Source of the DNA: Planctomycetia bacterium
GTDB taxonomy: Bacteria > Planctomycetota > Planctomycetia > Pirellulales > UBA1268
Assembly (NCBI GenBank): GCA_026401035.1
Contig: JAPLNR010000069.1
Coordinates: 130,063 to 194,062 of the forward strand
Length of the DNA: 64,000 bases
Direction: 5' to 3'
The translations under genes and the position numbers were made by a program. Under the pieces are notes generated by a model. That model was not told the DNA's origin, did not search any database, and saw nothing but the letters and a program-made list of their open reading frames with translations. Positions 1-8,747 of this stretch are shown in pieces. Position 1 is the stretch's first letter. Each line of letters opens with the position of its first letter.

Positions 1-605
1 GCGTTGGCGGTTTTTCGGACGTCGGCGGCCGTCATGCCGGGCTTATAGAGCGCCGAGCCGAGCCCAAACCCGTCGGCACCCACAGCGACAAACGCGGCCA
101 TGGTTTCGGGTGCGATGCCCCCCACGGGCACGAGCGGCACGTCGCGTGGCAACACGGCCCGCCAGGCTTTGACGACGCTCGGCGGCATCTGCTCGGCGGG
201 AAAGAGTTTGAGCACGTCGGCGCCCGCCTCGAGTGCGGCGAAGCCCTCGGTGGGCGTGGCGACTCCGGGGGCGCTCCAGAGGCCCGCGGCCTTCGCGGCC
301 CGGATCACGTCGGGATTGGCGTTGGGCGACACGATCAGCGTACCACCGGCAGCGGCCACGTCGTGCACCTGAGCGACCGTGAGCACGGTGCCCGCACCAA
401 TCCGGGCCCGATCGCCAAACGCCGCGGCGAGCCGTCGGATGCTTTCGAGCGGCTCCGGCGAATTGAGCGGGATCTCGATCACGTGGAAGCCCGCGTCGAG
501 GAGCGACTGGCCGATGGGCACCGCGCTGTCGGGCAAAATGCCCCGCAGGATTGCGATCAGGGGCAGAGCAACAAAATGCGGATCGATCGGGCGATGGTCA
601 GGCAT
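1..605 (-). CDS. dgoA: 2-dehydro-3-deoxy-6-phosphogalactonate (KDPGal) aldolase, 3' end outside window
   Basis: Class I aldolase of the KHG/KDPG family; it would split KDPGal into pyruvate and glyceraldehyde 3-phosphate in the cytoplasm, the last step of the De Ley-Doudoroff galactonate pathway. The first 201 codons are visible. They start MPDHRPIDPHF and carry LIAILRGI near residue 16, VIEIPLNSPEP (the EIPLNS motif typical of DgoA), RIGAGTVLT, the Schiff-base lysine region ADVLKLFPAEQ and the phosphate-binding VPVGGI. The ATG lies inside the last codons of the kinase upstream (8-bp overlap), so the two are translationally coupled. DgoA rather than gluconate-type Eda is preferred because of the EIPLNSP motif and the kinase partner. 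The stop codon is beyond base 1. Confidence 0.9.
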   Translation of the reverse strand, partial: MPDHRPIDPHFVALPLIAILRGILPDSAVPIGQSLLDAGFHVIEIPLNSPEPLESIRRLAAAFGDRARIGAGTVLTVAQVHDVAAAGGTLIVSPNANPDVIRAAKAAGLWSAPGVATPTEGFAALEAGADVLKLFPAEQMPPSVVKAWRAVLPRDVPLVPVGGIAPETMAAFVAVGADGFGLGSALYKPGMTAADVRKTAN

Positions 606-1596
606 CGGCAAAACTCCCCGGTGATGTGGCCGCGGCAGACACGAGCCCGGCTGCGGCGGCAATGGTCCAGAGTCCAGCCGCGGCAGTATCGCCGAGCACC
701 CGCACGTCCGTCACGCCGAAGATGCCGAGCGCCTCGCGGTAGCGGTCGCAGAGCGCCGCTTCGCCGCTGAGCACGAGTGGCGGGAGCGGTTCGCCCCCAC
801 GGGCCGCAAGCCCGCTGCGGATCTCCTCGCCGACGAGCAGGCCCGAGAGATAATCGAGGCTGGCCGCGGCCGGAAGATCGCCGGCAAGCCAGAGGCTCCG
901 CGTTGTGAAGAGCCGTCCGGCGATTCCGCTCGGGCCGCTCTCCTGAGCCACGGTCACTCCCTGCCGAAACGCCGCCGCGTCGATGGTATGAGGGGCAGCG
1001 GACGTGCCGGTTGGATCGGCCTCGCGGGCCGGTCTCCCCAGGAGTGAATGGTCGCGAAGCAAGGCAAAGAGTTCACCGGTCATGAACGTCTGCAATCGTT
1101 CGATTCGCCCGGCGCGAACGACCGCCCACTTGCTGTGCGTGCCCGGCAGGATGAAAAGCGACCGAGCGGCAAGCGTTGGGTCCGCTGCGAGCGCCCCGAT
1201 GATCTGCGTCTCCTCGCCGCGCATCACTTCGGGCAGGCGGCCCCGCTGCATCAAGCCGGGCACGATCGCGAGCGGGCCGGTGCCCGTGTCGAACCGCAGG
1301 AGTCCAGCGGCGAAGCTCGCGGCATCGGCGGGGCAATCGACATAGGCCGCCTCCCGCCAGCCTTGACGGCTGCCCACCATGCCGCTGGCCAGCACGGGCA
1401 GGTCGGGCCGACTGGAAAGCCACGCGCCGGTGACCCCGCGGTAGGCTTCGGCATACCCTCCGGAAGGAAGGTGCTGGATGCCCCACGGCTGGCGAATCGT
1501 CTCGATCACGGAGCCATCGGCGGCAACGAGATACCCCCGCAGTGACGACGTGCCCCAGTCGAGACCGATCAGTGCTGGTTGACCTGAATTCGCCAT
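598..1596 (-). CDS. dgoK: 2-dehydro-3-deoxygalactonokinase
   Basis: 332 aa, the usual length for DgoK. It would phosphorylate 2-keto-3-deoxygalactonate with ATP to make KDPGal for the aldolase encoded just downstream. The N-terminus LIGLDWGTSSLRGYL is the ATP-binding phosphate-1 motif of the ASKHA fold; VLASGMVGSRQGW, the FILPGTHSKWA block and a C-terminal GDTAAAGLW follow, all as expected in the family. The stop overlaps the aldolase start by 8 bp, so this is a two-gene operon. The promoter region, shared with the divergent SMP-30 gene, holds a copy of the TGCTA-N8-TAGC dyad at 1606-1625. Confidence 0.92.
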   Translation of the reverse strand: MANSGQPALIGLDWGTSSLRGYLVAADGSVIETIRQPWGIQHLPSGGYAEAYRGVTGAWLSSRPDLPVLASGMVGSRQGWREAAYVDCPADAASFAAGLLRFDTGTGPLAIVPGLMQRGRLPEVMRGEETQIIGALAADPTLAARSLFILPGTHSKWAVVRAGRIERLQTFMTGELFALLRDHSLLGRPAREADPTGTSAAPHTIDAAAFRQGVTVAQESGPSGIAGRLFTTRSLWLAGDLPAAASLDYLSGLLVGEEIRSGLAARGGEPLPPLVLSGEAALCDRYREALGIFGVTDVRVLGDTAAAGLWTIAAAAGLVSAAATSPGSFADA

Positions 1597-1605
1597 AAGG
1601 TCACC

Positions 1606-1625
1606 ATGCTACTGGCTGCTAGCCT
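1606..1625. promoter_or_regulatory. candidate operator, GCTA-N8-TAGC dyad (copy 1)
   Basis: ATGCTA-CTGGCTGC-TAGCCT lies in the divergent intergenic region between dgoK and the SMP-30-like gene, 10 bp from the dgoK start. It matches the half-sites and 8-nt spacer of eight other copies in this window. The arms are imperfect outside the GCTA/TAGC core. Confidence 0.45.
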
Positions 1626-1684
1626 CAGTGCCAGAGGCTATCTGCCGCTATCGATCATTCCACCACCATCGAGAGGAGTGAGGC

Positions 1685-2701
1685 ATGACGTATTTTTGCG
1701 ACGTGGCGATGTTCGTTGCCGGGGCGCTGGCCTTTCTGATCGCGGGCGACCTGGAGGGGGTGCTCGACAACGGCGTCGCCTTCCCGAAAAACGCCCGGCT
1801 GGAAGTGGTGTCGGCAACCGGTGCGGCGAGCGAGGGCCCGGCCTGGGACCCGGAGTGGGGCATCCTCTCGACCGGCAAGGGCTCCATCAACCGCCACGCG
1901 ATCGATGGAAATCACAGCGTGCTCCGCGAGCAGGCCGGTGCCAACGGCCTCCTCTTTGACCGCGAGGGCCGGCTCCTCGCCTGCGAACCAAGGCAGCGGC
2001 GGGTCACCCGCATGCTCCGCGACGGCACGGTCGAAGTCCTCACCGAATCCTATGACGGCCAGCCCTACAACCAGCCCAACGACCTCACGGTCGATTCGAA
2101 GGGTCGGATCTATTTTTCCGACGCCTGCTACGGCGGCCCGCAGAACATCCGCCAGCGGTCGCCCGACGGTCGGTCGATCGAAGGCGTCTACCGGATCGAC
2201 GCGCCGGGGAAGGTCGTGAGGGTGCTCGGTAACGACGACGTCGAGCGGGCCAACGGCGTGCTCGTCTCAGCCGACGACCGCTTCCTCTTCGTCGCCGACA
2301 ACTGCAACGACCGTCTCGGCGGCGCGAGAAAGCTCTGGCGGTTTGCACTCCGTGACGACGGCACCGTCGAGCCCGGCTCGCGAAAAATGCTCTACGACTG
2401 GGGCGCTGGCCGTGGGCCCGACGGCATCAAGCAGGACATCGAGGGCCGGCTCTACGTCGCTGGCGGCACGAACGAGTCGAAGCCGCCGTTCGAGCCCGAC
2501 AACAGCCGCCCGGGCGGCGTTTACGTGATCGATCCCGCTGAGGGCACGCTCCTCGCCTTCCTCCCCGTGCCCACCGACGAGGTCACCAACTGCGCCTTCG
2601 GTGGTGCGGACGGCCGCGATCTCTACGTCACGGGCGGCGGCACGCTCTACCGGATCCGCACGACCACGGCTGGCCGAGTCACGTGGCCGAAAAGCCGCTA
2701 A
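1685..2701 (+). CDS. SMP-30/gluconolactonase-like (LRE) family protein
   Basis: 338-aa six-bladed beta-propeller of the SMP-30/gluconolaconase/LRE-like family, which hydrolyses sugar lactones using a divalent metal. Visible family features are the N-terminal metal Glu in ATGAASEGPAWDP (about residues 45-57), NQPNDLTVDSKGRIYFSD (about 125-142, with the metal-site Asn/Asp), VLVSADDRFLFVAD and a C-terminal TNCAFGGADGRDLYVTGG. The first 20 residues are hydrophobic and may be a signal or anchor. GAGGAG sits about 9 nt before the ATG. With dgoK/dgoA divergent, a role opening galactono-lactone to feed the galactonate pathway is a reasonable inference, but related propellers have other substrates. 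Its 3' end overlaps the convergent LacI gene by 4 bp. Confidence 0.8.
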   Translation: MTYFCDVAMFVAGALAFLIAGDLEGVLDNGVAFPKNARLEVVSATGAASEGPAWDPEWGILSTGKGSINRHAIDGNHSVLREQAGANGLLFDREGRLLACEPRQRRVTRMLRDGTVEVLTESYDGQPYNQPNDLTVDSKGRIYFSDACYGGPQNIRQRSPDGRSIEGVYRIDAPGKVVRVLGNDDVERANGVLVSADDRFLFVADNCNDRLGGARKLWRFALRDDGTVEPGSRKMLYDWGAGRGPDGIKQDIEGRLYVAGGTNESKPPFEPDNSRPGGVYVIDPAEGTLLAFLPVPTDEVTNCAFGGADGRDLYVTGGGTLYRIRTTTAGRVTWPKSR

Positions 2702-3771
2702 CGCTGGCGGTGCTCGTCCGCCATGCCAACCGTCGACGGCCGGACGACGAGTTCCGCCGAGTCGACCAGCCGCTCCTGCGGTCGCAGTTTCGGATTCTTG
2801 ATCGCCTCGATCACGAGTTCGGCGGCCACCCGGCCGATCTCGCGAACGGGCTCGCGGATGGCGGTGAGCTGGGCCGACTGCTCGACGGTTTCGATCGTGT
2901 CGCCCATGCAGGCGATTCGGATGTCTTCCGGCACCCGCACGCCGGCAGCCCGCAGCGAGTGGAGCATCTTCAATCCGCAATTGTCGTTGAGGGCCACGAG
3001 GGCATCGGGCTTGCTCCGTAGCGCGGCAAACCGCCGGCCCCAGTCGACGTCCTCGGGATCGCCCACCTCGGCCCATGTGTCCCACTTCGGATCGTGCTCG
3101 AGCCCGAGCTTCTTCACGGCCTTACGGAAGGCGACATGCCGCAGTGACGTGTGCTTGAAAAACCGCTCGCCAACGAAGCCGATCCGTCGACAGCCAATGT
3201 CGGCCAGGTGCGCGACCAGCCGCTGCATCGCCGGCCCGGAGTCCCAGGCGGCCACGTGAGCCTTGGGCATGTCGAAGGGCACGTCCCCAAAAAACACAAT
3301 CGGCACCCGCTGCTTCGTGAGCGACGTGTAGCAGTCCTTGCGGCTCATGAGCTGGGGCATGGCGATCACGCCGTCGACCCGCATCCGCATGAGCATGTCG
3401 AGCTCGCGCTGCTCACGATCTTCGCTCCAGGAATGGATCGTGAGAAACGGCAGATACCCGTGGGCGTCGAGCACGCCGCGGATGCCCTCGATCGCATACT
3501 GGCCGAACTTGCCCCACACGCCGCCGAGGATCACCCCGACCACGTGCGAGCGGCCCGTGATCATGCCGCGGGCGAGGTTGTTGGGCACATAGCCCAGCCG
3601 CTTGGCAACTGCCTGCACCCGCTCGATCGTCTTTGGGGAGATTCGCAACTCGGGGGCCCGGCCACTGATCACAAACGCGGCGGTGGCCCGTGCCACGCCG
3701 GCCGCCTCGGCGACCTGGGTGATCGTTACACGACGGGGACGGTCTGCTGTGGGGGGCGAGAGGGCGGGCAT
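2698..3771 (-). CDS. LacI-family transcriptional regulator
   Basis: 357 aa. N-terminal helix-turn-helix RRVTITQVAEAAGVARATAAFVISG (residues about 13-37) with the hinge helix around RVQAVAKRLGYVPNNLARGMITG, followed by a periplasmic-binding-protein-like effector domain to the C-terminus. It should repress sugar genes until a ligand binds. The 3' end abuts the SMP-30 gene. A close paralogue is encoded at 39888-40916: the two share long stretches such as GVILGGVWGKFGQYAIEGIR and HDPKWDTWAEVGD, so one probably arose from the other by duplication. The upstream region carries a perfect 8-bp dyad at 3807-3824. The ligand cannot be read from sequence. Confidence 0.93.
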   Translation of the reverse strand: MPALSPPTADRPRRVTITQVAEAAGVARATAAFVISGRAPELRISPKTIERVQAVAKRLGYVPNNLARGMITGRSHVVGVILGGVWGKFGQYAIEGIRGVLDAHGYLPFLTIHSWSEDREQRELDMLMRMRVDGVIAMPQLMSRKDCYTSLTKQRVPIVFFGDVPFDMPKAHVAAWDSGPAMQRLVAHLADIGCRRIGFVGERFFKHTSLRHVAFRKAVKKLGLEHDPKWDTWAEVGDPEDVDWGRRFAALRSKPDALVALNDNCGLKMLHSLRAAGVRVPEDIRIACMGDTIETVEQSAQLTAIREPVREIGRVAAELVIEAIKNPKLRPQERLVDSAELVVRPSTVGMADEHRQR

Positions 3772-3806
3772 GGTGCCATTGTAGTCTCAGCGTGTCCGCC
3801 GCGGTG

Positions 3807-3824
3807 ATTCATGCGAGCATGAAT
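3807..3824. promoter_or_regulatory. perfect 8-bp inverted repeat upstream of the lacI-type gene
   Basis: ATTCATGC-GA-GCATGAAT, centred about 44 bp upstream of the regulator start. Near-gapless dyads of this kind are typical LacI-family operators, so it may be the autoregulatory site. Twelve bases further on, 3836-3849 reads GCTA-N6-TAGC, resembling the N8 dyad seen elsewhere but with a 6-nt spacer. Confidence 0.4.
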
Positions 3825-3872
3825 TGAACAACGGGGCTATCCAGCTAGCCTGTGGCAAGAGAAACGGATCCA

Positions 3873-3894
3873 AAATGAGCTGCGTCCCCTTTTT
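3873..3894 (+). repeat. dispersed intergenic repeat, family A
   Basis: AAATGAGCTGCGTCCCC followed by five T. The same 22 bases occur at 13648-13669, 15387-15408 and, inverted, at 15356-15377. This copy lies between the end of the DUF1080 gene and the LacI regulator. Confidence 0.75.
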
Positions 3895-3911
3895 CGGACC
3901 AGCCGCCGCCA

Positions 3912-4535
3912 TCAGCGGGTGATGCGGAAGTTTCGGATCTTCACGGGCAGGGCGTGGTCTTGGAATCCGATCGCGCCGGTCTTGGGCCGGCCGGCGAGGG
4001 CACCCTTCGACAGGTCCACTTCGTTGACGATCTCGCCGTTCAGGGTGACCGTCAGCTGATCGCCCTTCACGTCAACCTTCATCGCGTTCCATTCGCCCGC
4101 GGGCTTGGCCGTGTTTTTCTGTGGGGCGATCCCGGGGATCACGCCGCCGGCGTCATGGTCGGTGAGCTTCGCGTCCTTGGGCTTCGAGCCCGATTCGTAG
4201 AGCTGCACCTCGACGCCCGTCTTCACCGGCTCCTTGCGGTCGCCCACGTGGAAATAGAAGCCGCTGTTGCCGTTCTTCTGAAACTGGTAGTCGAACTCCG
4301 CCGAAAAGTCACCGCAGTCGGGGCCGTTGAGCCAGAGGTACATGCCGTAGCGGGTCCAGCCGCTCTCGCCCGCGCGGGGCTCGAGCGCGACGACGCCGTC
4401 GCTGCCGAGCTTCCAGTTCCCGGTCGTCGTCCAGTGGGCGGCGAGATCGCCACCGGCAAGCAGATTGGGGGCTTCGGCACGCGCAGCAGCGGCGAAGGCG
4501 ATGGCGACGAACAGGGCGGCATAGCGGACGAACAT
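3912..4535 (-). CDS. secreted DUF1080 (3-keto-disaccharide hydrolase-like) protein
   Basis: 207 aa with a Sec signal peptide (MFVRYAALFVAIAFAAAARA). The rest is one DUF1080 domain, a concanavalin-like jelly roll: GNWKLGSDGVVAL, FSAEFDYQFQKNGNSGFYFHVG, GEWNAMKVDVKGDQLTVTLNG and a terminal GAIGFQDHALPVKIRNFRI. Some DUF1080 proteins hydrolyse 3-keto-glycosides; others are uncharacterised, and no catalytic assignment is made here. AAGGAG precedes the ATG by 7 nt. It is the last gene of the DUF1592-DUF1552-DUF1080 operon, 59 bp after the DUF1552 gene. A fragment of a homologous gene survives at 15205-15250. Confidence 0.88.
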   Translation of the reverse strand: MFVRYAALFVAIAFAAAARAEAPNLLAGGDLAAHWTTTGNWKLGSDGVVALEPRAGESGWTRYGMYLWLNGPDCGDFSAEFDYQFQKNGNSGFYFHVGDRKEPVKTGVEVQLYESGSKPKDAKLTDHDAGGVIPGIAPQKNTAKPAGEWNAMKVDVKGDQLTVTLNGEIVNEVDLSKGALAGRPKTGAIGFQDHALPVKIRNFRITR

Positions 4536-4594
4536 TGTGGACTCCTTCGTATTTCCTTGAGACCAGCCAAGGCAGTGTTATACAGCCGCCCGGC

Positions 4595-5884
4595 TCAGGC
4601 CACGAGTTCCTCGATGACCCCGGTCGAGTCGCCGAAGGCGTCGGTCTTCACGCCCACGCCTTTGAGCAGCGTGAGCCAGACGTTGCACAAGGGCGTCTTC
4701 GGGTCGGGCATCACGATGTTGTGGCCGAGTCTGATGCCTGCGCCACCGCCCGTGAGCAGCGTCGGGCAGTTGTCCATGTAGTGCTGGCTGCGGACGTTCG
4801 TGCCGAAGACGACGATCGTGTGGTCGAACAGGCTCGATCCGTCCGGCTCCTTCGTGGCCTTGAGATCGTCGATGAGATGCGCGAGCAGATCGGACATCCC
4901 CCGGTCGCGTTTCTGACTCGCCTCCATCCGCGGACCGGGCGAATAGTGGCTGATGTTGTGGCCGTTGAAAGAGATGCCGAGGCCGTCGATCAGGCTCTGC
5001 GCCGGCTGCCGATAACTGGCCACTCGCGTGGCGTCGGTCTGCAGCGCCGCCACCATCAGGTCGTACATCACACGCACCTCTTTGTCGCCACTCATACCCT
5101 TCGGCGGTTCAGCCATCTGGCCAGCCGGCTTCGCCTTTGGCACGGTGAGCCATTGCTCCTCCTTGGCAAGGCGGATCTCGATGTCGCGGATCGATTCGAG
5201 GTATTCGTCAAGTTTGTCCGTGTCGTCGCGGCTCAATCCCCGGGCGAGATCCTTCGCATCCACGAGCACGGTGTCGAGAACGCTTCGCTCCTTTTTGAGC
5301 TGGGATTGCCGAACCTCGAGCGGCGTCGACTCATCTGAGAAGAGCTTGTGGAAGGCGACGACGGGGTTGTCGACGCCAGCGACGGGCTTGCCCTGACGGT
5401 TCCAGGCGAGCGACAGGCCCGGGCCATGGCTGTCCCCGGCGCCGCTCAATGCCAGCGACGTGAGCCGCGTCTCCTCGCCGAACTGCTCGGCCGCCACCTG
5501 GTCGACGGAGATCGTGTTGTTGAAGCTCTTGCCGGGGACGCCGAACTTGTTGGCCCCCGTCAGCCAGAACGTGCTGCACGAGTGGGCATCAAGCGAATGC
5601 TTGTGAAACGTGTTTTGAACGATCGTGATGTCTTTCCGGTGCCGTTCAAGCGGCTTGAGACCGTCGGGCAGGGTCCATTCGGCTCCCGGCTGGTTCTTGT
5701 CGGGATACCAGGTCTCTTCCGTCACGCCCCAGCCGATGCCGATGAAGATCATGCGTTTCGGCCGAGCGGCCGCAGTGCCCGTCGAGGCGGCCGCTGCGAA
5801 TCGCCGGAAGCCCAGCGACGCGAGAGACGGCAAGGCGATCAGGGAGCCGGTACCTTTCAGGAATCGGCGGCGGGGGACTTGCAT
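4595..5884 (-). CDS. DUF1552 family Tat-exported protein (copy 1)
   Basis: 429 aa. The twin-arginine leader RRRFLKGTGSLIALPSLASLG predicts folded export to the periplasm. The body is a DUF1552 domain, related to the alkaline phosphatase/sulfatase-like DUF1501 fold, with MIFIGIGWGVTEETWYPD near residue 45, HSLDAHSCSTFWLTGA, GHNISHYSPGPRMEASQKRDRG and the C-terminal FGDSTGVIEELVA. AAGGAG precedes the ATG by 9 nt. DUF1552 genes are almost always paired with DUF1592-type cytochrome genes in planctomycetes, as here (25 bp downstream of one). Function is unknown. A paralogue lies at 16415-17698 and a C-terminal scrap at 15254-15352. Confidence 0.92.
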   Translation of the reverse strand: MQVPRRRFLKGTGSLIALPSLASLGFRRFAAAASTGTAAARPKRMIFIGIGWGVTEETWYPDKNQPGAEWTLPDGLKPLERHRKDITIVQNTFHKHSLDAHSCSTFWLTGANKFGVPGKSFNNTISVDQVAAEQFGEETRLTSLALSGAGDSHGPGLSLAWNRQGKPVAGVDNPVVAFHKLFSDESTPLEVRQSQLKKERSVLDTVLVDAKDLARGLSRDDTDKLDEYLESIRDIEIRLAKEEQWLTVPKAKPAGQMAEPPKGMSGDKEVRVMYDLMVAALQTDATRVASYRQPAQSLIDGLGISFNGHNISHYSPGPRMEASQKRDRGMSDLLAHLIDDLKATKEPDGSSLFDHTIVVFGTNVRSQHYMDNCPTLLTGGGAGIRLGHNIVMPDPKTPLCNVWLTLLKGVGVKTDAFGDSTGVIEELVA

Positions 5885-5909
5885 GGGGGCTTTCTCCTTT
5901 GTCGGTCGG

Positions 5910-8558
5910 CTACTTGGACTGGAATTCCTGGCTGGCCACGATCGCCTGGATGATGGCCCGGGGCGTGTAGTGCTGGGACTTGGTCTTGTTGAGGATCGTC
6001 ACCACAAGTTCCTCGTCGGAAAAGCCGCAGGGCCGGCCGAGCGCGTATTCGATGAGGTGCTCCGTGAACCCGCGGGCGAAGTCTTCCTCGTGCTTGGCCA
6101 CGGCGTCGCGGAGCCCCTCGAAGCCGTCGAACTGGGTGCCGTCGGGCAGCTGGCCGTGGGCATCGATCGGGAAAAACTCCTTTTGCTTGACGGCCTTCGG
6201 ATGCGGCGCGATCTCGGTGTATTCACGTTCCCGCCAGCGGCCCGCGGCGTCGAAGTGTTCGAGGGCATAGCCGATGGGATCGATCCGGCGGTGGCACTGG
6301 GCGCACTGTGGCTGCTCCTGATGGGCCGTCATCAGTTCGCGGGCCGGCATGAGTTTGCCCGAGAACCGGGAAAGCTGTGGCACGTTGGCCGGGGCAGGGG
6401 GGGGCGGATCGTGCAGGAGCTTTCGCAGCACCCAGGCGCCGCGCTCTACCGGTGAACTCCGCTCGCCGTCGGAACCCATCGCCAGGATCGCGGCCGTGCC
6501 CAAAAGCCCACCACGCGGCACACCCGCCGGCACGGCCACGCGGCGAAATTCGGGCCCTTCGACTCCGGGGATGTCGTAGTAGTCGGCAAGCACGTCGTTG
6601 ATGACGACGAAATCGCTCTTCAAGAGCGTCCCAAGCGGCATGTCCTCGTTGAGAACCGTGCGAATCGTCTCGTACACCTCCCGGCGGGCGGCTGCTTTCA
6701 CGCTGCCGTCGAACGTCGGGTAGAGCCGGTAATTGAACTGAAAGAAGTCGAGCCGCACCATATGGAGCCACTGGTGCGTAAAACCAGAGATGAACCGCAT
6801 CACCTTCTCATCGGCGAGCATGCGATCGACTTCGCCAGCCAGGACTTGTGGATCCTTTAGTCTGCCGCTATTCACGAGGCTCATGAGTCGGTCATCGGGA
6901 GGACCACTCTCCAAGAAATACGAAAGCCGATTGGCCAACTCCGCATCCGTAAGCGACACCCGCTTGGGCACGTTATCGACCTTCGTTGCGGCCTCCCGCT
7001 CGACGGGCTCGGCAACGTAGAGAAAGCTCGGCGAAGCGAGCACGAGCGACAGCGGCGTCTTGATTGCCTCGACGAACGGCTCCCCGGCGGCCCGCTGCTC
7101 GGCAAAGTGGCCCATCAGCCGATCGATGTAAGCCGGATTCACGGGCCGGCCACGGAATGCCCGCTCCGCGAATTGCTCGATGACCGGCCGCACCTGCTCA
7201 TCGCCTGGCTTGGCCGCCACGTCGAGCCCACCGAACACAAGTTCCTGCGACCGCGGCGGCCATTGGTCCACGAACGGCCCCTCCCACTCCATCCAGTCGA
7301 CCCACAGCCCGCGCCAGAAGCCGACGAGGCTTTCCAAGCCCTGCTGCTTGTGCCAATAGAAATTCAGGAGTCCGGAGACTTCCGCATCGCCGTTGCACCG
7401 CCGCTCGCGCAGGCCGAAGAGCCGGCTGCCTGACGTCGTCACCGTCACGGGAAACTCGATCACCTGCGGCTGATCGATCGTTCCGGTGACGCGACGGCAC
7501 CCCAGGAGTTTCATCTCGCTCGGCCAACCATCATCGCCCTGTGTGCCCAGTTCGATGAACCGGGCGATGTCGGGCGTGCGCGGCAGGAGGGCTGTCATGT
7601 CGATCGTGGAACAGTGCGGAGCATCCGGCGGAAACCCGACCCGCACCCGCACGATGTACCTGCCGGGCGGAGCGTTTCCGGGAATGTGGATGGTCTCCTG
7701 CCCGAGTTTTGTGAACGCTCCGATCGCAGTTGCGGGATCCTGCTGGTAGACCAGAAGCGAGCGTTCCCTCCCCTTGGCGACCCTCTCCGCCGTGTTGGCA
7801 TCGGTCTCGTCATTGAATCCAAAGTCGGAGGGCGGCTTCCCCGACGCATGCCACTCAGCCGCCTTGGCAATCGTTTCGCGTGCCTTTTCGAGCTCTTTCT
7901 CGGTCTGCTTGTTGACGGCGTCTTCGGGTTCGCGGCGGTCGATCTTTTTCTCGGGACGCTTCGTGTCTTTCACGATCGCCTCGTCGAGAGCGGCTCGGCC
8001 GAGCTTGCGGTACTGCTCGAACTGATCGCTCGAGAAGAAGAGCCCCGAGCCGATCGTGTCGAAGGTGCCGCCGTCATCGTCGGCGGGCAGGTCGCGGGCA
8101 TTGACCTCGACGTCGAGCAGTTCGCGGATCGTGTTGACGTATTCGCGGCGGTTCAGCCGCCGCATCGTGATCGCGCCACCCGTATCGGCCAACGCCTTGC
8201 GGGCGATCACAATCTGCTTGGAAAGCACCTCCAGAAATGATGCCTTGTCGGCATCCGGCGGCTGGGCGGAGTCGTCCGGTGGCATTTCGCCCGAGTTCAG
8301 CACGCCGAGCACCTTCTGCCACCGCTCCGCCGAAGGAATATCGCCAATTTCGAGCGGGATGTCGTCAAGCCGCACCTGCCCGTTGGCCTCGTCGGCGTTG
8401 TGGCAGTCGTCGCAGTGGGTTTTCAGAAACTCGAGGTGTTGGGGCTCCATCCGGGCCCGGACCGACACGGTTTCGGCCTGCGCTAGTTCAAAACCGCAGG
8501 CCGCACACGCGAGGAGCGCGGCCCAGACCGGGTTTAGCCAAGAACGTTCAAAACGCAT
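5910..8558 (-). CDS. PSCyt/PSD multidomain protein (DUF1587-1595-1592-1588-1585), copy 1
   Basis: About 882 aa, secreted, with two c-type heme motifs. After the signal peptide comes a cytochrome-like segment with CDDCH near residue 50. DUF1587 (RRLNRREYVNTIRELLD), a low-conservation middle region, DUF1595 (FVEAIKTPLSLVLASPSFLY), DUF1592 (LTDAELANRLSYFLES) and DUF1588 (RGGLLGTAAILAMGSDGER, then CAQCH as second heme site) follow. It ends in DUF1585 (EYALGRPCGFSDEEL). This is the standard domain order of the family, whose biochemical role is unknown but which is probably periplasmic redox. I chose the ATG at 8558; an in-frame GTG at 8567 is the alternative. It heads the operon with DUF1552 and DUF1080. 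A GTGCTA-N8-TAGCAC dyad lies about 37 bp upstream. Confidence 0.92.
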   Translation of the reverse strand: MRFERSWLNPVWAALLACAACGFELAQAETVSVRARMEPQHLEFLKTHCDDCHNADEANGQVRLDDIPLEIGDIPSAERWQKVLGVLNSGEMPPDDSAQPPDADKASFLEVLSKQIVIARKALADTGGAITMRRLNRREYVNTIRELLDVEVNARDLPADDDGGTFDTIGSGLFFSSDQFEQYRKLGRAALDEAIVKDTKRPEKKIDRREPEDAVNKQTEKELEKARETIAKAAEWHASGKPPSDFGFNDETDANTAERVAKGRERSLLVYQQDPATAIGAFTKLGQETIHIPGNAPPGRYIVRVRVGFPPDAPHCSTIDMTALLPRTPDIARFIELGTQGDDGWPSEMKLLGCRRVTGTIDQPQVIEFPVTVTTSGSRLFGLRERRCNGDAEVSGLLNFYWHKQQGLESLVGFWRGLWVDWMEWEGPFVDQWPPRSQELVFGGLDVAAKPGDEQVRPVIEQFAERAFRGRPVNPAYIDRLMGHFAEQRAAGEPFVEAIKTPLSLVLASPSFLYVAEPVEREAATKVDNVPKRVSLTDAELANRLSYFLESGPPDDRLMSLVNSGRLKDPQVLAGEVDRMLADEKVMRFISGFTHQWLHMVRLDFFQFNYRLYPTFDGSVKAAARREVYETIRTVLNEDMPLGTLLKSDFVVINDVLADYYDIPGVEGPEFRRVAVPAGVPRGGLLGTAAILAMGSDGERSSPVERGAWVLRKLLHDPPPPAPANVPQLSRFSGKLMPARELMTAHQEQPQCAQCHRRIDPIGYALEHFDAAGRWREREYTEIAPHPKAVKQKEFFPIDAHGQLPDGTQFDGFEGLRDAVAKHEEDFARGFTEHLIEYALGRPCGFSDEELVVTILNKTKSQHYTPRAIIQAIVASQEFQSK

Positions 8559-8594
8559 AGAATTCACTATAGTCTTTCGGCCGGCGAGGCACCC

Positions 8595-8614
8595 GTGCTA
8601 GATAATGCTAGCAC
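8595..8614. promoter_or_regulatory. candidate operator, GTGCTA-N8-TAGCAC dyad (copy 2)
   Basis: GTGCTA-GATAATGC-TAGCAC, a perfect dyad extending to 9-bp arms (CCGTGCTAG / CTAGCACGG, 8593-8616). It lies just upstream of the DUF1592 operon and after the end of the neighbouring sulfatase. It is one of the two most symmetric copies in the window. Confidence 0.6.
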
Positions 8615-8747
8615 GGCTGCTCAAAAGCCGCAAAAATCCTGCGAACACAGGTGGCTTATGAGGTTCGCGAGGACTTTGATTGCGACTCTCCTCATTGGCG
8701 TGGGCGCTCTTCAGCCACTTGGGAACCCGGTCGGAGGGAATGAAGAC

